Positions 32,500 through 41,590 of a stretch of DNA of 64,000 bases are shown piece after piece. The position numbers and the translations under genes were made by a program. Source of the DNA: Kibdelosporangium aridum (GTDB taxonomy: Bacteria > Actinomycetota > Actinomycetes > Mycobacteriales > Pseudonocardiaceae); the NCBI RefSeq assembly GCF_900176515.1, contig NZ_FWXV01000005.1, forward strand, positions 619,360 to 683,359. Reading direction: 5' to 3'. The number at the start of each line of letters is the position of its first letter. The first letter of the stretch is position 1. The notes under the pieces are model-generated. The model saw only the letters and a program-made list of their open reading frames with translations. It was not told the DNA's origin and did no database searches.

Positions 32500-33363
32500 T
32501 CAGGACTCTTTGCCGAAGCGGCCTTCCAGCGTCGTGTAGAGACGTCGGGCAGCGTCCTCGGACAGTCCGTTGAGCAACATTTTCGCCTGGTCTTCGGTGA
32601 GGTCGACCTGGGTCGGGTTTTCGCCGATCGCGGCGAGCAGGGTGGCCTGGTCGGTGCTCAGGCTGCCCGCGATCGAATCCAGTTTGGCGTTGGCAACGGC
32701 CGTGTTGTTGGCCGCCTGCCACGCCGCGTGGTTCGTCCACATCAGCCAGTCGCGCGCCTGGACCGTCGTGACTGTGCCGTCTGGGGCGGTGAACGTGAGG
32801 TTCTCAGTCCAGGACAAGTCGTCCTCCTCGCTAATCTCGGTGATCGGTGGCCCAGCCGCAAGCGAGTTGATCAACCCGATGGCCGCGTACGCGTGATTGC
32901 CCGGGCAGCCGGTGGCTTTCACGTCCCGGTGCCCGCCGTTGAGCCGGGCGTGCCGGATCCAGCCGCGGCGCTGGCCTTCCTGCAGCAGCCACGCGGCCGC
33001 TTGGATCTGTGCGTTGGTAGGGCGCTGGACGTCGTAGTTGCCGACGAAGCAGATTGCCCGGGCTTTCGAGTTGCGGCCGCCGGTGTGCGAGCCGAGCCGG
33101 TTGGCCGAGTGGCCCTCGAAGATCAGTCCGGCCGGTGTGATCGGCCAGGTATAGGAAATTCCGCGGCCGAACCGCTGTTCACCGATGGCTTCCAAGGTCC
33201 GGATCGCCGCGTAGTCGTCGTCGAACGGCGGCAGCACATCGGGCGCGATCGTAACCGAATGGTGTAACCACATCTCGGACGCGGGCAGCGGAGCAGACCC
33301 GCCACCGTTGTCGTGTCTTGCTCCCCATTCACCGCGGAGAATGACGCGCGGTGCCATGCCCAT
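32500..33363 (-). CDS. Endolysin-like N-acetylmuramoyl-L-alanine amidase (amidase_2/PGRP)
   Basis: 287 residues from ATG 33363, preceded by GAGGTGA at 7 bases. The amidase_2 fold spans about 1-170. Zinc ligands are visible in EMWLHHSVTI and in NGGHRDVKATGCPGNHAY (His and Cys), with FEGHSANRLGSHTGGRN and ICFVGNYDVQRPT between. It has no signal peptide. The C-terminal 110 residues (ARDWLMWTNHAAWQAANNTA, then LSTDQATLLAAIGENPTQVD) resemble the tails of actinophage lysins. No holin or other phage gene is nearby. It cleaves the bond between muramic acid and the peptide stem. Confidence 0.85.
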   Translation of the reverse strand: MGMAPRVILRGEWGARHDNGGGSAPLPASEMWLHHSVTIAPDVLPPFDDDYAAIRTLEAIGEQRFGRGISYTWPITPAGLIFEGHSANRLGSHTGGRNSKARAICFVGNYDVQRPTNAQIQAAAWLLQEGQRRGWIRHARLNGGHRDVKATGCPGNHAYAAIGLINSLAAGPPITEISEEDDLSWTENLTFTAPDGTVTTVQARDWLMWTNHAAWQAANNTAVANAKLDSIAGSLSTDQATLLAAIGENPTQVDLTEDQAKMLLNGLSEDAARRLYTTLEGRFGKES

Positions 33364-33493
33364 AAGCTCACCTCGACCTGTTGGTTCCCCACTTCGGGCG
33401 TGCTTTGAAGCGCCGATTGAAGAACAAGTATCCGACGGATACCCGGTGCACTTCATCAGAAGTACCCCATTCGGCCGAACCTGTCGAGGGCAG

Positions 33494-34477
33494 TCAGGCC
33501 AATTGGCCGAGCCGTTCGCGCAACACCGAATAACCGAAAGGTTGCCCGTTCGCATATCGACGCACTTCGTCGACGGCCAGCGCGGCGAGGCGCTGCCATT
33601 CGTTTCCTTGCGAACCAGCGAGATGCGGCGTGATGAGGATGTTGTCGCGCTCCCACAACGGATGGTCCGGCGGCAGGACGTCTGGATCGGTCACGTCCAG
33701 TATCGCCCGGATATGACCGGCGTCCAGCAGTGCTTCCTGATCGACCACGGCGCCTCGGGCAGTGTTGATCAGCACGGCGTCCTTGCGCATCGAGAAGATC
33801 AACGAACGGCTTACCAGGCCACGGGTTTCGGGCAGCAGCGGAGTGTGGATGCTGACGACATCACTGCTGCTGAACAACTCCTCGATGCTGACGCCGGTGA
33901 CACCGAGTCCGGCGGCGTCGGTGACATAAGGATCGTGCAGGAGTACCTGGAAATCGAAGGGACGCAACAGGTCGATCACCCGTCGGCCGATCGTGGACGC
34001 CGACAGGATTCCGACAGTGCGCCGATAGTTTCCAATGGACTGCGGCGTGGCCAGCCAGTCGTCACGCACGCGGGTGGTGCGCAGGTCATGGGCACGTTCC
34101 AGAACCCGTTTGCCGGACAACAAGATCATCGCGAGGGTGTACTCCGCGACCGGCAACGCGTTGGCCGAAGCCGCTGAGGACACCACGATTCCACGGTCCC
34201 AGCACGCCTTGGTCACGTGCCCGCGAATCGACCCGGCGGTGTGCACGATCGCGCGCAGCAGAGGCGCGTCGGCCAGCACGGCCTCGTCGATCGGCGGGCA
34301 TCCCCATCCGGTGACCAGGACCTCCACGTCCCGCAGGAGGTCTTGGGCCTCGGTGAAATCGGTGATGAGGCCAGGCACGAGGTCGCAGACCTCACGCAGT
34401 GCGGTCAGCGCGTCGGGGGTGAGCACCGCGGCGGCCGCGTCGGGCTCCATCGCCAACGCCGTACGAGGAAGTCTCAC
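33494..34477 (-). CDS. D-isomer-specific 2-hydroxyacid dehydrogenase
   Basis: 327 residues from GTG 34477, which overlaps the permease stop (GTGA). The NAD-binding loop is an atypical VGILSASTIGRRVIDLL (near 155-170) in place of GxGxxG, a form I have seen in actinobacterial relatives. Catalytic residues are in NTARGAVVDQEAL (Arg), ILDVTDPDVLPPDHPLW (acidic partner) and ITPHLAGSQGNEW (His). As last gene of a sugar-type ABC importer operon, it probably oxidises or reduces a hydroxyacid derived from the imported substrate. Confidence 0.87.
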   Translation of the reverse strand: MRLPRTALAMEPDAAAAVLTPDALTALREVCDLVPGLITDFTEAQDLLRDVEVLVTGWGCPPIDEAVLADAPLLRAIVHTAGSIRGHVTKACWDRGIVVSSAASANALPVAEYTLAMILLSGKRVLERAHDLRTTRVRDDWLATPQSIGNYRRTVGILSASTIGRRVIDLLRPFDFQVLLHDPYVTDAAGLGVTGVSIEELFSSSDVVSIHTPLLPETRGLVSRSLIFSMRKDAVLINTARGAVVDQEALLDAGHIRAILDVTDPDVLPPDHPLWERDNILITPHLAGSQGNEWQRLAALAVDEVRRYANGQPFGYSVLRERLGQLA

Positions 34478-35310
34478 TTGACGGCTCCCGCGGTCAGACC
34501 GGATCTCCAGAACCTCTGCAGCAGGGCGAAAGCGACGATCAACGGGATGATCGCCAGCAAGGATCCGGTGATCACCACCGGGTAGTACTCCGGCGACACG
34601 GTGGCTTGGCTGTTCCACTGGAACAGACCGAGGCTGACCGGGTAGAGCTTCTGCTCCGACAGCATCACCATCGGCAGGAAGAAGTTGTTCCAGATGGCGG
34701 TGAGCTGGAAAAGGAAGATCGTGACGAGCCCGGGGGCGAGCATCCGCAACGAGACCCTGGCGTACACCTTCAGCTCACCCGCGCCGTCCATCCTGGCGGC
34801 CTCAAGCACTTCGTTGGGCACGTAGCCCTGGCTGAACACACGTCCCAAGTAGACGCCGAACGGGTTGAACAACACCGGGACGAACACCGCCCAGAAGGTG
34901 TTGACCAGACCGGTCTCGGCCGCCATCAGGTACAGCGGCAGCGCGAGCACGGTCTGCGGCACCATCACGGCGGCGAGCACAAGGCCGAAAAGCTTTTCCT
35001 TGTGCCGGAACTGGTATTTGTCGAATGCATACCCGCAGGCGACGCTGATCATGGCGGCTGCCGCGGCACCGAGTACGGCGTAGAGCAGGCTGTTGACGTA
35101 CCAGCGGCCGTAGATCCCGCCGTCGATGGTGAACACGTTGCTGAGGTTGTCGATCAGGGAGAAGTCCTTGAGCGAGAACAGATCACTGTTGAACAGCGCG
35201 TCGGTGTTCTTCGTCGCGGCGAGCACGAGCCAGAGCACCGGCAGCAAGGTGTAAAGCACCGCGATGCCGACGACGGCGTTGGCCGTCGTCCGGCCGAGCA
35301 GGCGGTTCAT
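34474..35310 (-). CDS. Carbohydrate ABC transporter permease (MalG-like)
   Basis: 278 residues from ATG 35310, with AGGAGG upstream and a 4-bp overlap with the preceding permease. It has six membrane segments, and the EAA loop EAARMDGAGELKVYARVSLRMLAP, where the cytoplasmic ATPase docks, is present. The length and the C-terminal SGLTAGAVK ending are typical of CUT1 MalG-type subunits. It pairs with the upstream permease. The operon has no ATPase gene. Confidence 0.92.
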   Translation of the reverse strand: MNRLLGRTTANAVVGIAVLYTLLPVLWLVLAATKNTDALFNSDLFSLKDFSLIDNLSNVFTIDGGIYGRWYVNSLLYAVLGAAAAAMISVACGYAFDKYQFRHKEKLFGLVLAAVMVPQTVLALPLYLMAAETGLVNTFWAVFVPVLFNPFGVYLGRVFSQGYVPNEVLEAARMDGAGELKVYARVSLRMLAPGLVTIFLFQLTAIWNNFFLPMVMLSEQKLYPVSLGLFQWNSQATVSPEYYPVVITGSLLAIIPLIVAFALLQRFWRSGLTAGAVK

Positions 35311-36257
35311 TGGGCCTCCTGCCGGTTGGTCCAGCGAGTGACGAAGTACGACAGGGCGATCGTGAAGGCCAGCAGCACCACCGCGGCCGCGGCGGACATG
35401 CTGTAGTTGTTGCGGGTGAACGCGGCGTCGAAGATGTACATGTTCGGCGTGTACCGGGAGTTGATCGCCGGTGTGGCCTGGTTCAGCAGGACAGGTTCGG
35501 TGAACAACTGCAACGACCAGACCAACGTGAACATCACGACCGTGACGATTGACGCCCGGATCATCGGCGTCTTCACCCACACCGCTGTGCGGACCGGTCC
35601 GGCACCGTCCACCACGGACGCCTCGACCACCTCGTTCGGAATGGCCTTGAGCGCGGCGTAGAAGATCACCATGTTGTAGCCGAGGTTGCTCCACAACGCG
35701 ATGTTCACAATGGACGGCAGGACCGCGTTCAGCCCGAGGAAGTCGATGGTGATGTCGGCCTTGGCGAACAGGTCGATGATCGGGCTCAAGCCAGGGGTGT
35801 ACAGGTACAGCCAGATGAGGGCCGCGATGATACCGGGAACCGCGTGCGGCAGGAACAACGACAGCTGCGCCCAGCGGGTCAGCTTGGCCATCCCGGAGTC
35901 GAGCAACAGCGCGAGCGCGAGCGCGCCGGCCACCATCAGCGAGATGTAGATCACGCAGTACAACACCACGACCGACAGTCCATTGAGGAATGTGGGGTCG
36001 GACAGCACAGCCGCGTAACTACGCAGTCCGATGAAGACGGTCTGCTCGGGCCCGAAACCCAGACCGGGCTCGTCCTGGCTGAACAGGCTCAGCCAGAGTG
36101 CGGTGCCCAACGGGATCAGGAAGATCAGGGTGAACAGCGCGAAGAACGGCGCCATCAGCACCGCACAGGCGATCTTCTCGCGCCGCCGGGTCTTGGTCTT
36201 GGTCTCGCCTGTCCCCATTGGTTCGGCTGTCCGAGGCGGGGATGCTGTCAACGTCAT
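35307..36257 (-). CDS. Sugar ABC transporter permease (MalF-like)
   Basis: 316 residues from ATG 36257 (GAGAGG upstream). The basic N-terminal tail (TGETKTKTRRREKIACAVLM) leads into the first of six membrane segments. The ATPase-docking loop VVEASVVDGAGPVRTAVWVKTPM is clear. It lies 10 bases after the solute-binding lipoprotein gene and overlaps the MalG-like gene by 4 bp. Confidence 0.92.
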   Translation of the reverse strand: MTLTASPPRTAEPMGTGETKTKTRRREKIACAVLMAPFFALFTLIFLIPLGTALWLSLFSQDEPGLGFGPEQTVFIGLRSYAAVLSDPTFLNGLSVVVLYCVIYISLMVAGALALALLLDSGMAKLTRWAQLSLFLPHAVPGIIAALIWLYLYTPGLSPIIDLFAKADITIDFLGLNAVLPSIVNIALWSNLGYNMVIFYAALKAIPNEVVEASVVDGAGPVRTAVWVKTPMIRASIVTVVMFTLVWSLQLFTEPVLLNQATPAINSRYTPNMYIFDAAFTRNNYSMSAAAAVVLLAFTIALSYFVTRWTNRQEAQ

Positions 36258-36267
36258 GGCTCGCCTC

Positions 36268-37590
36268 TCAGCTGCTGTGTTCCGATGTGGACAGGCCAAG
36301 GGCCTTCAGGTCGGGCATGGTGCCGCTTTGCCCGTGACGCAAGGCTTCGATGATGGTGCCGCCCGCGCTCATCCGCGCGAAACCGTCGTTCACCACCCGT
36401 TGGGTCGCGGACATCCGCGGTCCCCAGATCCAGCCGTCCCTGATCTTCTTGGCCTCCTCGTCGAACAGCCGGTAGATGTCCTGCCCGCCGTAGTAGGCAC
36501 GGTCGAACGACTCACTACCGACCGGGATCAACGCGGGCGACGAGGGAAACGCGCTGCTGGTGCCGCTGGTGAGCCGGGCTCGCAACGAATCGGGCTGGGT
36601 GACTTGCCACTCGATGAACTCCATCGCGGCTTCCGCGTGCCGGCTGTCCTTGCTGATCGCGAACGTGGAACCGCCTTGCGTGCCGACGACCGCGTCAGCG
36701 GGGTCCCACTGCGGCAGCGGAGCGATGGCCCATTGGCCCTTCTGCTTCGGCCGGGCTCTCATCTGCGCGCCCGCTTCCCACGCACCGGAGAATCGAACGA
36801 GGAGAAGGCTGTTGCCGATCTGCGCGTCGTATTGCTTGCCCGCGCTGGGGTTCACCCAGACCAGGTCGTCGTCGACCAGCTTCTGCCAGTACTCGGCGAT
36901 CCGCCGGGACGGAGCGTCCGTCATGGACACGTTCCAGACGCCCTTGGAGATGTCGAACCACTGGCCACCCGCCTGCCAGGCGAAGGCGGCGACGTTGTAC
37001 GCCCCGTCTGTCGCGAAAACCGCGGCCCGCTTGTCCGGGGCCTTGTCGCGCACTTTGCGGGCGAGACCCGCGAACTCGTCCCATGTGCGCGGCACGGTCA
37101 GCCCGTACTGGTCGAACAGGTCCTTGCGGTAGTGCATGACCATCGGTTCGATGTCGAACGGCACCGCGAAGGTCTTGCTGTCGAACGTGGCGAGCCGCCA
37201 CGCCTGCGGCACGATCTGGTTGCGCAGCCGGTCGCTCATCAGCCCGGTGATGTCGGTCGCGACGCCGTCGATCGCGAACCCCGGCAGCTGCATGTATTCG
37301 ATCGTGCAGACGTCCGGCGCGTTGCCCGCGCGAGCGGCGTTGCTGAGTTTGGCGTATCCGCCTTGGTCGCCGCCGGGGATCTGCTGGAAGATCACTTTGA
37401 TCTTGTTCTGACTGCGGTTGAACGCGTCGACGACGGGCTGGCTGCCCCGCAGTGCCGACCAGAACGTGATCTGAACGGGCCCGCCCGAGGACTGTGTCGC
37501 GGCAGGCGCGCAGGCACCGGCGAACGGTGCGGCTATGGCCCCTGCCAGCAGGGAACGGCGACTCACCACAGGCTGACCCAATAAAGGCAC
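36268..37590 (-). CDS. Extracellular solute-binding lipoprotein (sugar type)
   Basis: 440 residues from GTG 37590, chosen for the GAGGAGG 5 bases upstream; an ATG at 37620 has no such site. The leader VSRRSLLAGAIAAPFAGACA combines a twin-arginine pattern with a lipobox (FAGAC), so the mature protein should be lipid-anchored outside the membrane. The mature start PVQITFWSALRGSQPVVDAFN is typical of CUT1 sugar-binding proteins. It is the first gene of the importer operon, about 70 bases from the adjacent regulator gene. Confidence 0.9.
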   Translation of the reverse strand: MPLLGQPVVSRRSLLAGAIAAPFAGACAPAATQSSGGPVQITFWSALRGSQPVVDAFNRSQNKIKVIFQQIPGGDQGGYAKLSNAARAGNAPDVCTIEYMQLPGFAIDGVATDITGLMSDRLRNQIVPQAWRLATFDSKTFAVPFDIEPMVMHYRKDLFDQYGLTVPRTWDEFAGLARKVRDKAPDKRAAVFATDGAYNVAAFAWQAGGQWFDISKGVWNVSMTDAPSRRIAEYWQKLVDDDLVWVNPSAGKQYDAQIGNSLLLVRFSGAWEAGAQMRARPKQKGQWAIAPLPQWDPADAVVGTQGGSTFAISKDSRHAEAAMEFIEWQVTQPDSLRARLTSGTSSAFPSSPALIPVGSESFDRAYYGGQDIYRLFDEEAKKIRDGWIWGPRMSATQRVVNDGFARMSAGGTIIEALRHGQSGTMPDLKALGLSTSEHSS

Positions 37591-37641
37591 CGATGCCTCC
37601 TCGTGTCGAGACACCGCCATCCTGATCGGCTGAGCGATAAA

Positions 37642-37677
37642 CGGTCAATAGTGCCGAGCTAATCGGTCAAACGATCA
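37642..37677. promoter_or_regulatory. Putative operators upstream of the ABC importer operon
   Basis: CGGTCAA occurs at 37642-37648 and again within CGGTCAAACGATCA (37664-37677), the second inside the 3' end of the regulator gene. An almost identical site, TGATCGCTTGACCG (38753-38766, opposite orientation), lies just upstream of the regulator's start. Sharing of this motif by both promoters suggests it is the regulator's binding site. Confidence 0.55.
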
Positions 37678-38735
37678 GTCGAGCCGCGAACCTTCAGCTC
37701 CGGCATCAACTCGATGCGCCTCGGCCGTCCCCAGCCCGGTTTGCTCAGCCGTTCGAGCAGCAGCTCAGCGGCCACGCGGCCGACCTCGGCCTTCGGCGGG
37801 GCGACCGCGGTGAGCGGCGTGCTGCCCAACGCGGCGACCACATCGTCGTACGCCACGACCGAGCAGTCCTGCGGCACCCGGACACCGGCCTCGGCCAGTT
37901 GCTGGACCAGCATCAACGCGTCTTCGTCGCCGTGCATGACCGCCGCCGTCGCCTTGTGTTCACGCAGGACTGTGGCGAAATCCGGTGGCTGATCGGTCGG
38001 GTCGATACCGGCGCCGCGACCGCTGAGCACCACGACCGCGTCCTCGATCTCCGGACGATCGGCCACGATCTGAGCGAACGCGGCACGCACGGTCCGCGCG
38101 GTCGGGCTGTCGTAGCGCGCGGCCAGCACGATCCGCCGATGGCCAAGCCCGACCAGGTGCTCAACCGCGAGGTAGACGCCGTACCAGTGGTCCGAACACA
38201 CCGAATCGACGGCGTGCAGCAAGCTGCCGGTCGACGGCCGCCGTTCCATGATCACCATCGGCACGTCGACGTTCGCCAGCCAGGTCCCCGCGGCTTCCTG
38301 CTCCTCGGCGGTCCGCCACCGCGGTGCGATCAGCAGGCCTTGGGGGTTGTCCGCCAGCGCTCGTTCGACCAGCGACTGCTCGACTCCGGCGTCTTTCGGC
38401 GCGATGTGCAGCACGACCCGCATCCCGGCTTCCTCGAGCGTGGACCGGGCGCCGTGCAGGGTCTCGTAGAGGTACGTGTGCCGCTCGGGAACCATGAGTG
38501 CGATCGCTCGGTCGTTGTCGGGCATGGGGTCCGCGGGAGCCTCGACGGGCACGATCGAACGGGCGACGCCGTGGCCACGGCGCAACTTGCCAGCGCGGGC
38601 GAGTTCCTCCACGTCACGGCGGGCCGTGACGATCGAGACTTCCAGCTCTTCGGCCAGGTCGCTCACGCGAGCGGCGCCACGGGAGCTGACCATCGCGAGG
38701 ATGCGCTGCCTTCGGACGTCGCCAGGTTGCCGCAT
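37659..38735 (-). CDS. Transcriptional regulator with DeoR-type HTH and LacI-type sugar-binding domain
   Basis: 358 residues from ATG 38735. Residues 1-60 are a DeoR-like winged helix (RRQRILAMVSSRGAARVSDL, then VSIVTARRDVEELARAGKL), whereas residues about 75-350 form a periplasmic-binding-protein-like sensor of LacI type (IALMVPERHTYLYETLHGAR, LVGLGHRRIVLAA, VPQDCSVVAYDD, LTAVAPPKAEVGRVAAELLLERL). This hybrid is common in actinobacteria beside sugar ABC importers. It very likely represses the importer operon that starts about 70 bases further on, releasing it when the sugar binds. Confidence 0.88.
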   Translation of the reverse strand: MRQPGDVRRQRILAMVSSRGAARVSDLAEELEVSIVTARRDVEELARAGKLRRGHGVARSIVPVEAPADPMPDNDRAIALMVPERHTYLYETLHGARSTLEEAGMRVVLHIAPKDAGVEQSLVERALADNPQGLLIAPRWRTAEEQEAAGTWLANVDVPMVIMERRPSTGSLLHAVDSVCSDHWYGVYLAVEHLVGLGHRRIVLAARYDSPTARTVRAAFAQIVADRPEIEDAVVVLSGRGAGIDPTDQPPDFATVLREHKATAAVMHGDEDALMLVQQLAEAGVRVPQDCSVVAYDDVVAALGSTPLTAVAPPKAEVGRVAAELLLERLSKPGWGRPRRIELMPELKVRGSTDRLTD

Positions 38736-38752
38736 GATCCATCCTGTTCGTT

Positions 38753-38766
38753 TGATCGCTTGACCG
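38753..38766. promoter_or_regulatory. Putative autoregulatory operator of the DeoR/LacI-type regulator
   Basis: TGATCGCTTGACCG is 17 bases upstream of the regulator's ATG. It matches, apart from one base, the site found before the importer operon (TGATCGTTTGACCG when read on the minus strand at 37664-37677). Confidence 0.55.
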
Positions 38767-38814
38767 GATCATATCGATCGCTCTGCTGGGAAGCGAGCCT
38801 CGGCTAAGCTCGCA

Positions 38815-38996
38815 GTGCTGGTGGTTCGCCGTGCCCCCGTGGTGTGGCGAGGCAAGAGGGAACCCGGTGCGAATCCGGGACTGCCCCGCAGCGGTGAGCG
38901 GGAACGACCGCCGTCATCAAGCACTGGGCGAGAGCCTGGGAAGCGACGGCCAGTAGGACCAGTTGGATGCCCGCGAGTCCGAAGACCTGCCACCGG
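38815..38996 (+). promoter_or_regulatory. Cobalamin riboswitch controlling metE
   Basis: The conserved parts are all present in order: GAGGGAACCCGGTGCGAATC followed by CGGGACTGCCCCGCAGCGG (about 38856-38894), a GGCCAGTAGGACC box (about 38948-38960) and the closing GAGTCCGAAGACCTGCC (about 38975-38991). CTGGTGG near 38818 can pair with CCACCGG near 38990 to close the structure. A hairpin CGCACC-GCC-GGTGCG (39001-39015) follows, and the metE ribosome binding site GAGGAG sits in the loop of a small hairpin at 39085-39103. Vitamin B12 should switch off this B12-independent enzyme. Confidence 0.93.
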
Positions 38997-39103
38997 TACA
39001 CGCACCGCCGGTGCGTGTGGTCCGGAGCCTCTCGGGCGGGCTCACGCGACGCTTCTTTTCGCGTGCGCTGCCCGTGGGCTCACGAGCTCGCGAGGAGAGA
39101 GCT

Positions 39104-41362
39104 GTGTCCCTCATTGGGTCGACGGTGCTGGGGTATCCGCGGATTGGTCCGCGGCGGGAACTCAAGCGCGCGTTGGAGAAATACTGGGCCGGTGACCTGG
39201 AGGCGTCCGCGCTGCGCGGCGTCGCACGAGACCTGCGGGTCTCGACGTGGGCCGAACTGGCCGCCAGCGGCCTGGATTCGGTGCCGTGCAACACCTTTTC
39301 GTACTACGACCAGGTGCTGGACACCGCCATGCTGGTCGACGCGATCCCGCAGCGGTATCGCGATCTCGGACTGACCGGACTGGACACGTACTTCGCGATG
39401 GCCCGCGGCCGCGACAGCGTCGGCGCGCTGGAGCTGACGAAGTGGTTCGACACCAACTACCACTACCTGGTGCCGGAACTCGGCCCGGACACGAAGTTCG
39501 CGTTGACCGGCGACAAGCCCGTCGCCGAATACCTCGAGGCGAAGTCGCTGGGCGTGGACACCCGTCCGGTGCTGCTCGGCCCGGTCACGTTCTTGCTGCT
39601 GTCCAAAGGCGAGGGACGGCTGGACCTGCTGGACGCGTTGCTGGAGTGCTACGCCGAACTGCTCGGCCTGCTGGCCGGAGCGGGCGCGGCGTGGGTGCAG
39701 CTGGACGAGCCCGCGTTCGTCGCGGACCGCACGCACGAGGAACTGGAAGCACTGCGCCGGGCGTACGACAAGCTGGCGAGCCTCCCGCAGCGGCCGAAAC
39801 TGTTGGTGGCCGGTTATTTCGGTGATTTCGGCCCGGCGTTGCCCATCCTCGCGAACACCGTGGTGGACGGCGTCGCCGTCGACCTGGTCGCTGGACGCGA
39901 GGCGGTGGATCGGATTCCCGCCGTCCTCGGGCTGCGGACGAAAACCGTGGTCGCCGGAGTGGTGGACGGCCGCAACATCTGGCGCACGGACCTCAGCGCG
40001 GCCGCCTCGATCTGCGCCCAGCTCATGGGATCAGTCGGTGAGCTCGCGGTCTCGACATCATGTTCGCTGCTGCACGTGCCCTACGACCTGTCCGCCGAGA
40101 AGTCCCTGGACCCGGACCTGGCCGCACGGCTGGCGTTCGCCCGTCAGAAGGTCGACGAGGTCGTGGTGCTGGGCAAGGCGTTGAAACGCAACGATCCCGC
40201 GCTGGTGAAGGAACTCGTCGCCGCGGGCGAAGCGGTGCGCAAGGGCGTCGAACAGGCCAGGCGGGACGACCGGGTCCGGGCTGAGATCGCGGCCCTGCGC
40301 CCGGAACACCGGCGACGCGCGCCCTACGCCGAACGCGCCGAGATCCAGAACGAACGCTTGAACCTGCCGCCGCTGGCGACCACCACGATCGGATCCTTCC
40401 CACAGACCGGGGAAGTCCGCAAGGCCAGGGCGGATCTGCGCGCCGGACGGCTGGACGAAGCGGGGTACGCCGAGCGGATGCGGGCCGAGATCAAGCGCGT
40501 GATCCGGACCCAGGAGGACATCGGCCTGGATGTCCTGGTGCACGGCGAACCAGAACGCAACGACATGGTCCAGTACTTCGGCGAACACTTGGACGGCTTC
40601 GCGTTCACCGACAACGGCTGGGTGCACTCGTACGGATCGCGATGCGTGCGGCCACCGATCCTGCACGGTGACGTGTCCCGCCCGGCGCCCATGACGGTCG
40701 CGTGGAGCACATACGCGCAATCGCTGACAACCAAGCCAGTCAAGGGAATGCTGACCGGCCCGGTGACGATCCTGGCGTGGTCGTTCGTGCGCGACGATCA
40801 ACCCCTTGACGTGACAGCCGACCAGGTCGCGCTGGCATTGCGCGAGGAGATCGAAGACCTCGAGGCGGCCGGGATCAGCATCATCCAGGTGGACGAGCCG
40901 GCGTTGCGGGAACTGTTGCCGTTGCGCGCCGACGCCCGCAAGGAGTACCTGGACTGGGCCATCGGAGCCTTCCGACTGGCCACATCCGGTGCCACCGCGG
41001 CGACCCAGATCCACACGCACCTGTGCTACTCGGAGTTCGGTGACGTGATCGAAGCGATCGACGGGCTCGAAGCCGACGTCACCACCATCGAGGCCGCGCG
41101 GTCCAAGATGGAAGTGCTCGAAGATCTCGCCGCCGTCGGATACAGCCGAGGCGTCGGCCCGGGCGTGTATGACATCCACTCGCCCCGCGTGCCAAGCGCC
41201 GAGGAGATGACCGAACTCCTGCACGCCGCTGTGCGTGCGGTTCCTGCGAAACGCGTATGGGCAAACCCGGACTGTGGCTTGAAGACGCGTGGCTATGGGG
41301 AGGTTGAACCCGCATTGCGCAACTTGGTCGCCGCTGCGCGTCAAGTCCGCGCGCAACTGTGA
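39104..41362 (+). CDS. metE: Cobalamin-independent methionine synthase
   Basis: 752 residues from GTG 39104, with GAGGAG upstream; longer upstream reading overlaps the riboswitch and is rejected. It transfers a methyl group from 5-methyltetrahydropteroyltri-glutamate to homocysteine. The N-terminal [19 protein letters not shown] is the family start. The C-terminal catalytic half begins near [15 protein letters not shown]. Zinc ligands are visible in [10 protein letters not shown] (His, Cys) and [13 protein letters not shown] (Cys). Length matches E. coli MetE (753). Confidence 0.96.
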   Translation: MSLIGSTVLGYPRIGPRRELKRALEKYWAGDLEASALRGVARDLRVSTWAELAASGLDSVPCNTFSYYDQVLDTAMLVDAIPQRYRDLGLTGLDTYFAMARGRDSVGALELTKWFDTNYHYLVPELGPDTKFALTGDKPVAEYLEAKSLGVDTRPVLLGPVTFLLLSKGEGRLDLLDALLECYAELLGLLAGAGAAWVQLDEPAFVADRTHEELEALRRAYDKLASLPQRPKLLVAGYFGDFGPALPILANTVVDGVAVDLVAGREAVDRIPAVLGLRTKTVVAGVVDGRNIWRTDLSAAASICAQLMGSVGELAVSTSCSLLHVPYDLSAEKSLDPDLAARLAFARQKVDEVVVLGKALKRNDPALVKELVAAGEAVRKGVEQARRDDRVRAEIAALRPEHRRRAPYAERAEIQNERLNLPPLATTTIGSFPQTGEVRKARADLRAGRLDEAGYAERMRAEIKRVIRTQEDIGLDVLVHGEPERNDMVQYFGEHLDGFAFTDNGWVHSYGSRCVRPPILHGDVSRPAPMTVAWSTYAQSLTTKPVKGMLTGPVTILAWSFVRDDQPLDVTADQVALALREEIEDLEAAGISIIQVDEPALRELLPLRADARKEYLDWAIGAFRLATSGATAATQIHTHLCYSEFGDVIEAIDGLEADVTTIEAARSKMEVLEDLAAVGYSRGVGPGVYDIHSPRVPSAEEMTELLHAAVRAVPAKRVWANPDCGLKTRGYGEVEPALRNLVAAARQVRAQL

Positions 41363-41590
41363 CGAATGCGTGGTGGGGTGGTTCATTCGCGCCACCCTGC
41401 CACGCTATTCTCGCCACCCTGTGCCGCGCCGCGCGAAAGGCGTCGTACGGCAGATCTATGTGAGATCGATGTGAGACAACAACTGGGGATTTCGTTGTCT
41501 GGATCACGGCTGCCGGTACGAGGCAACTTTCCGGGGTACTTGTGCATCTAGTAGTCGGGGAACGATCTTCACAGGTGATTGGGGTTTGGT

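Noticed and set aside
36031-37584. 517-residue plus-strand frame opposite the solute-binding protein
   Set aside because: Shadow of the lipoprotein gene on the minus strand, which has a ribosome binding site, lipobox and operon context.
38963-39103. Extended metE start upstream of 39104
   Set aside because: It would translate the riboswitch expression platform. GTG 39104 has a good ribosome binding site and gives the family length.
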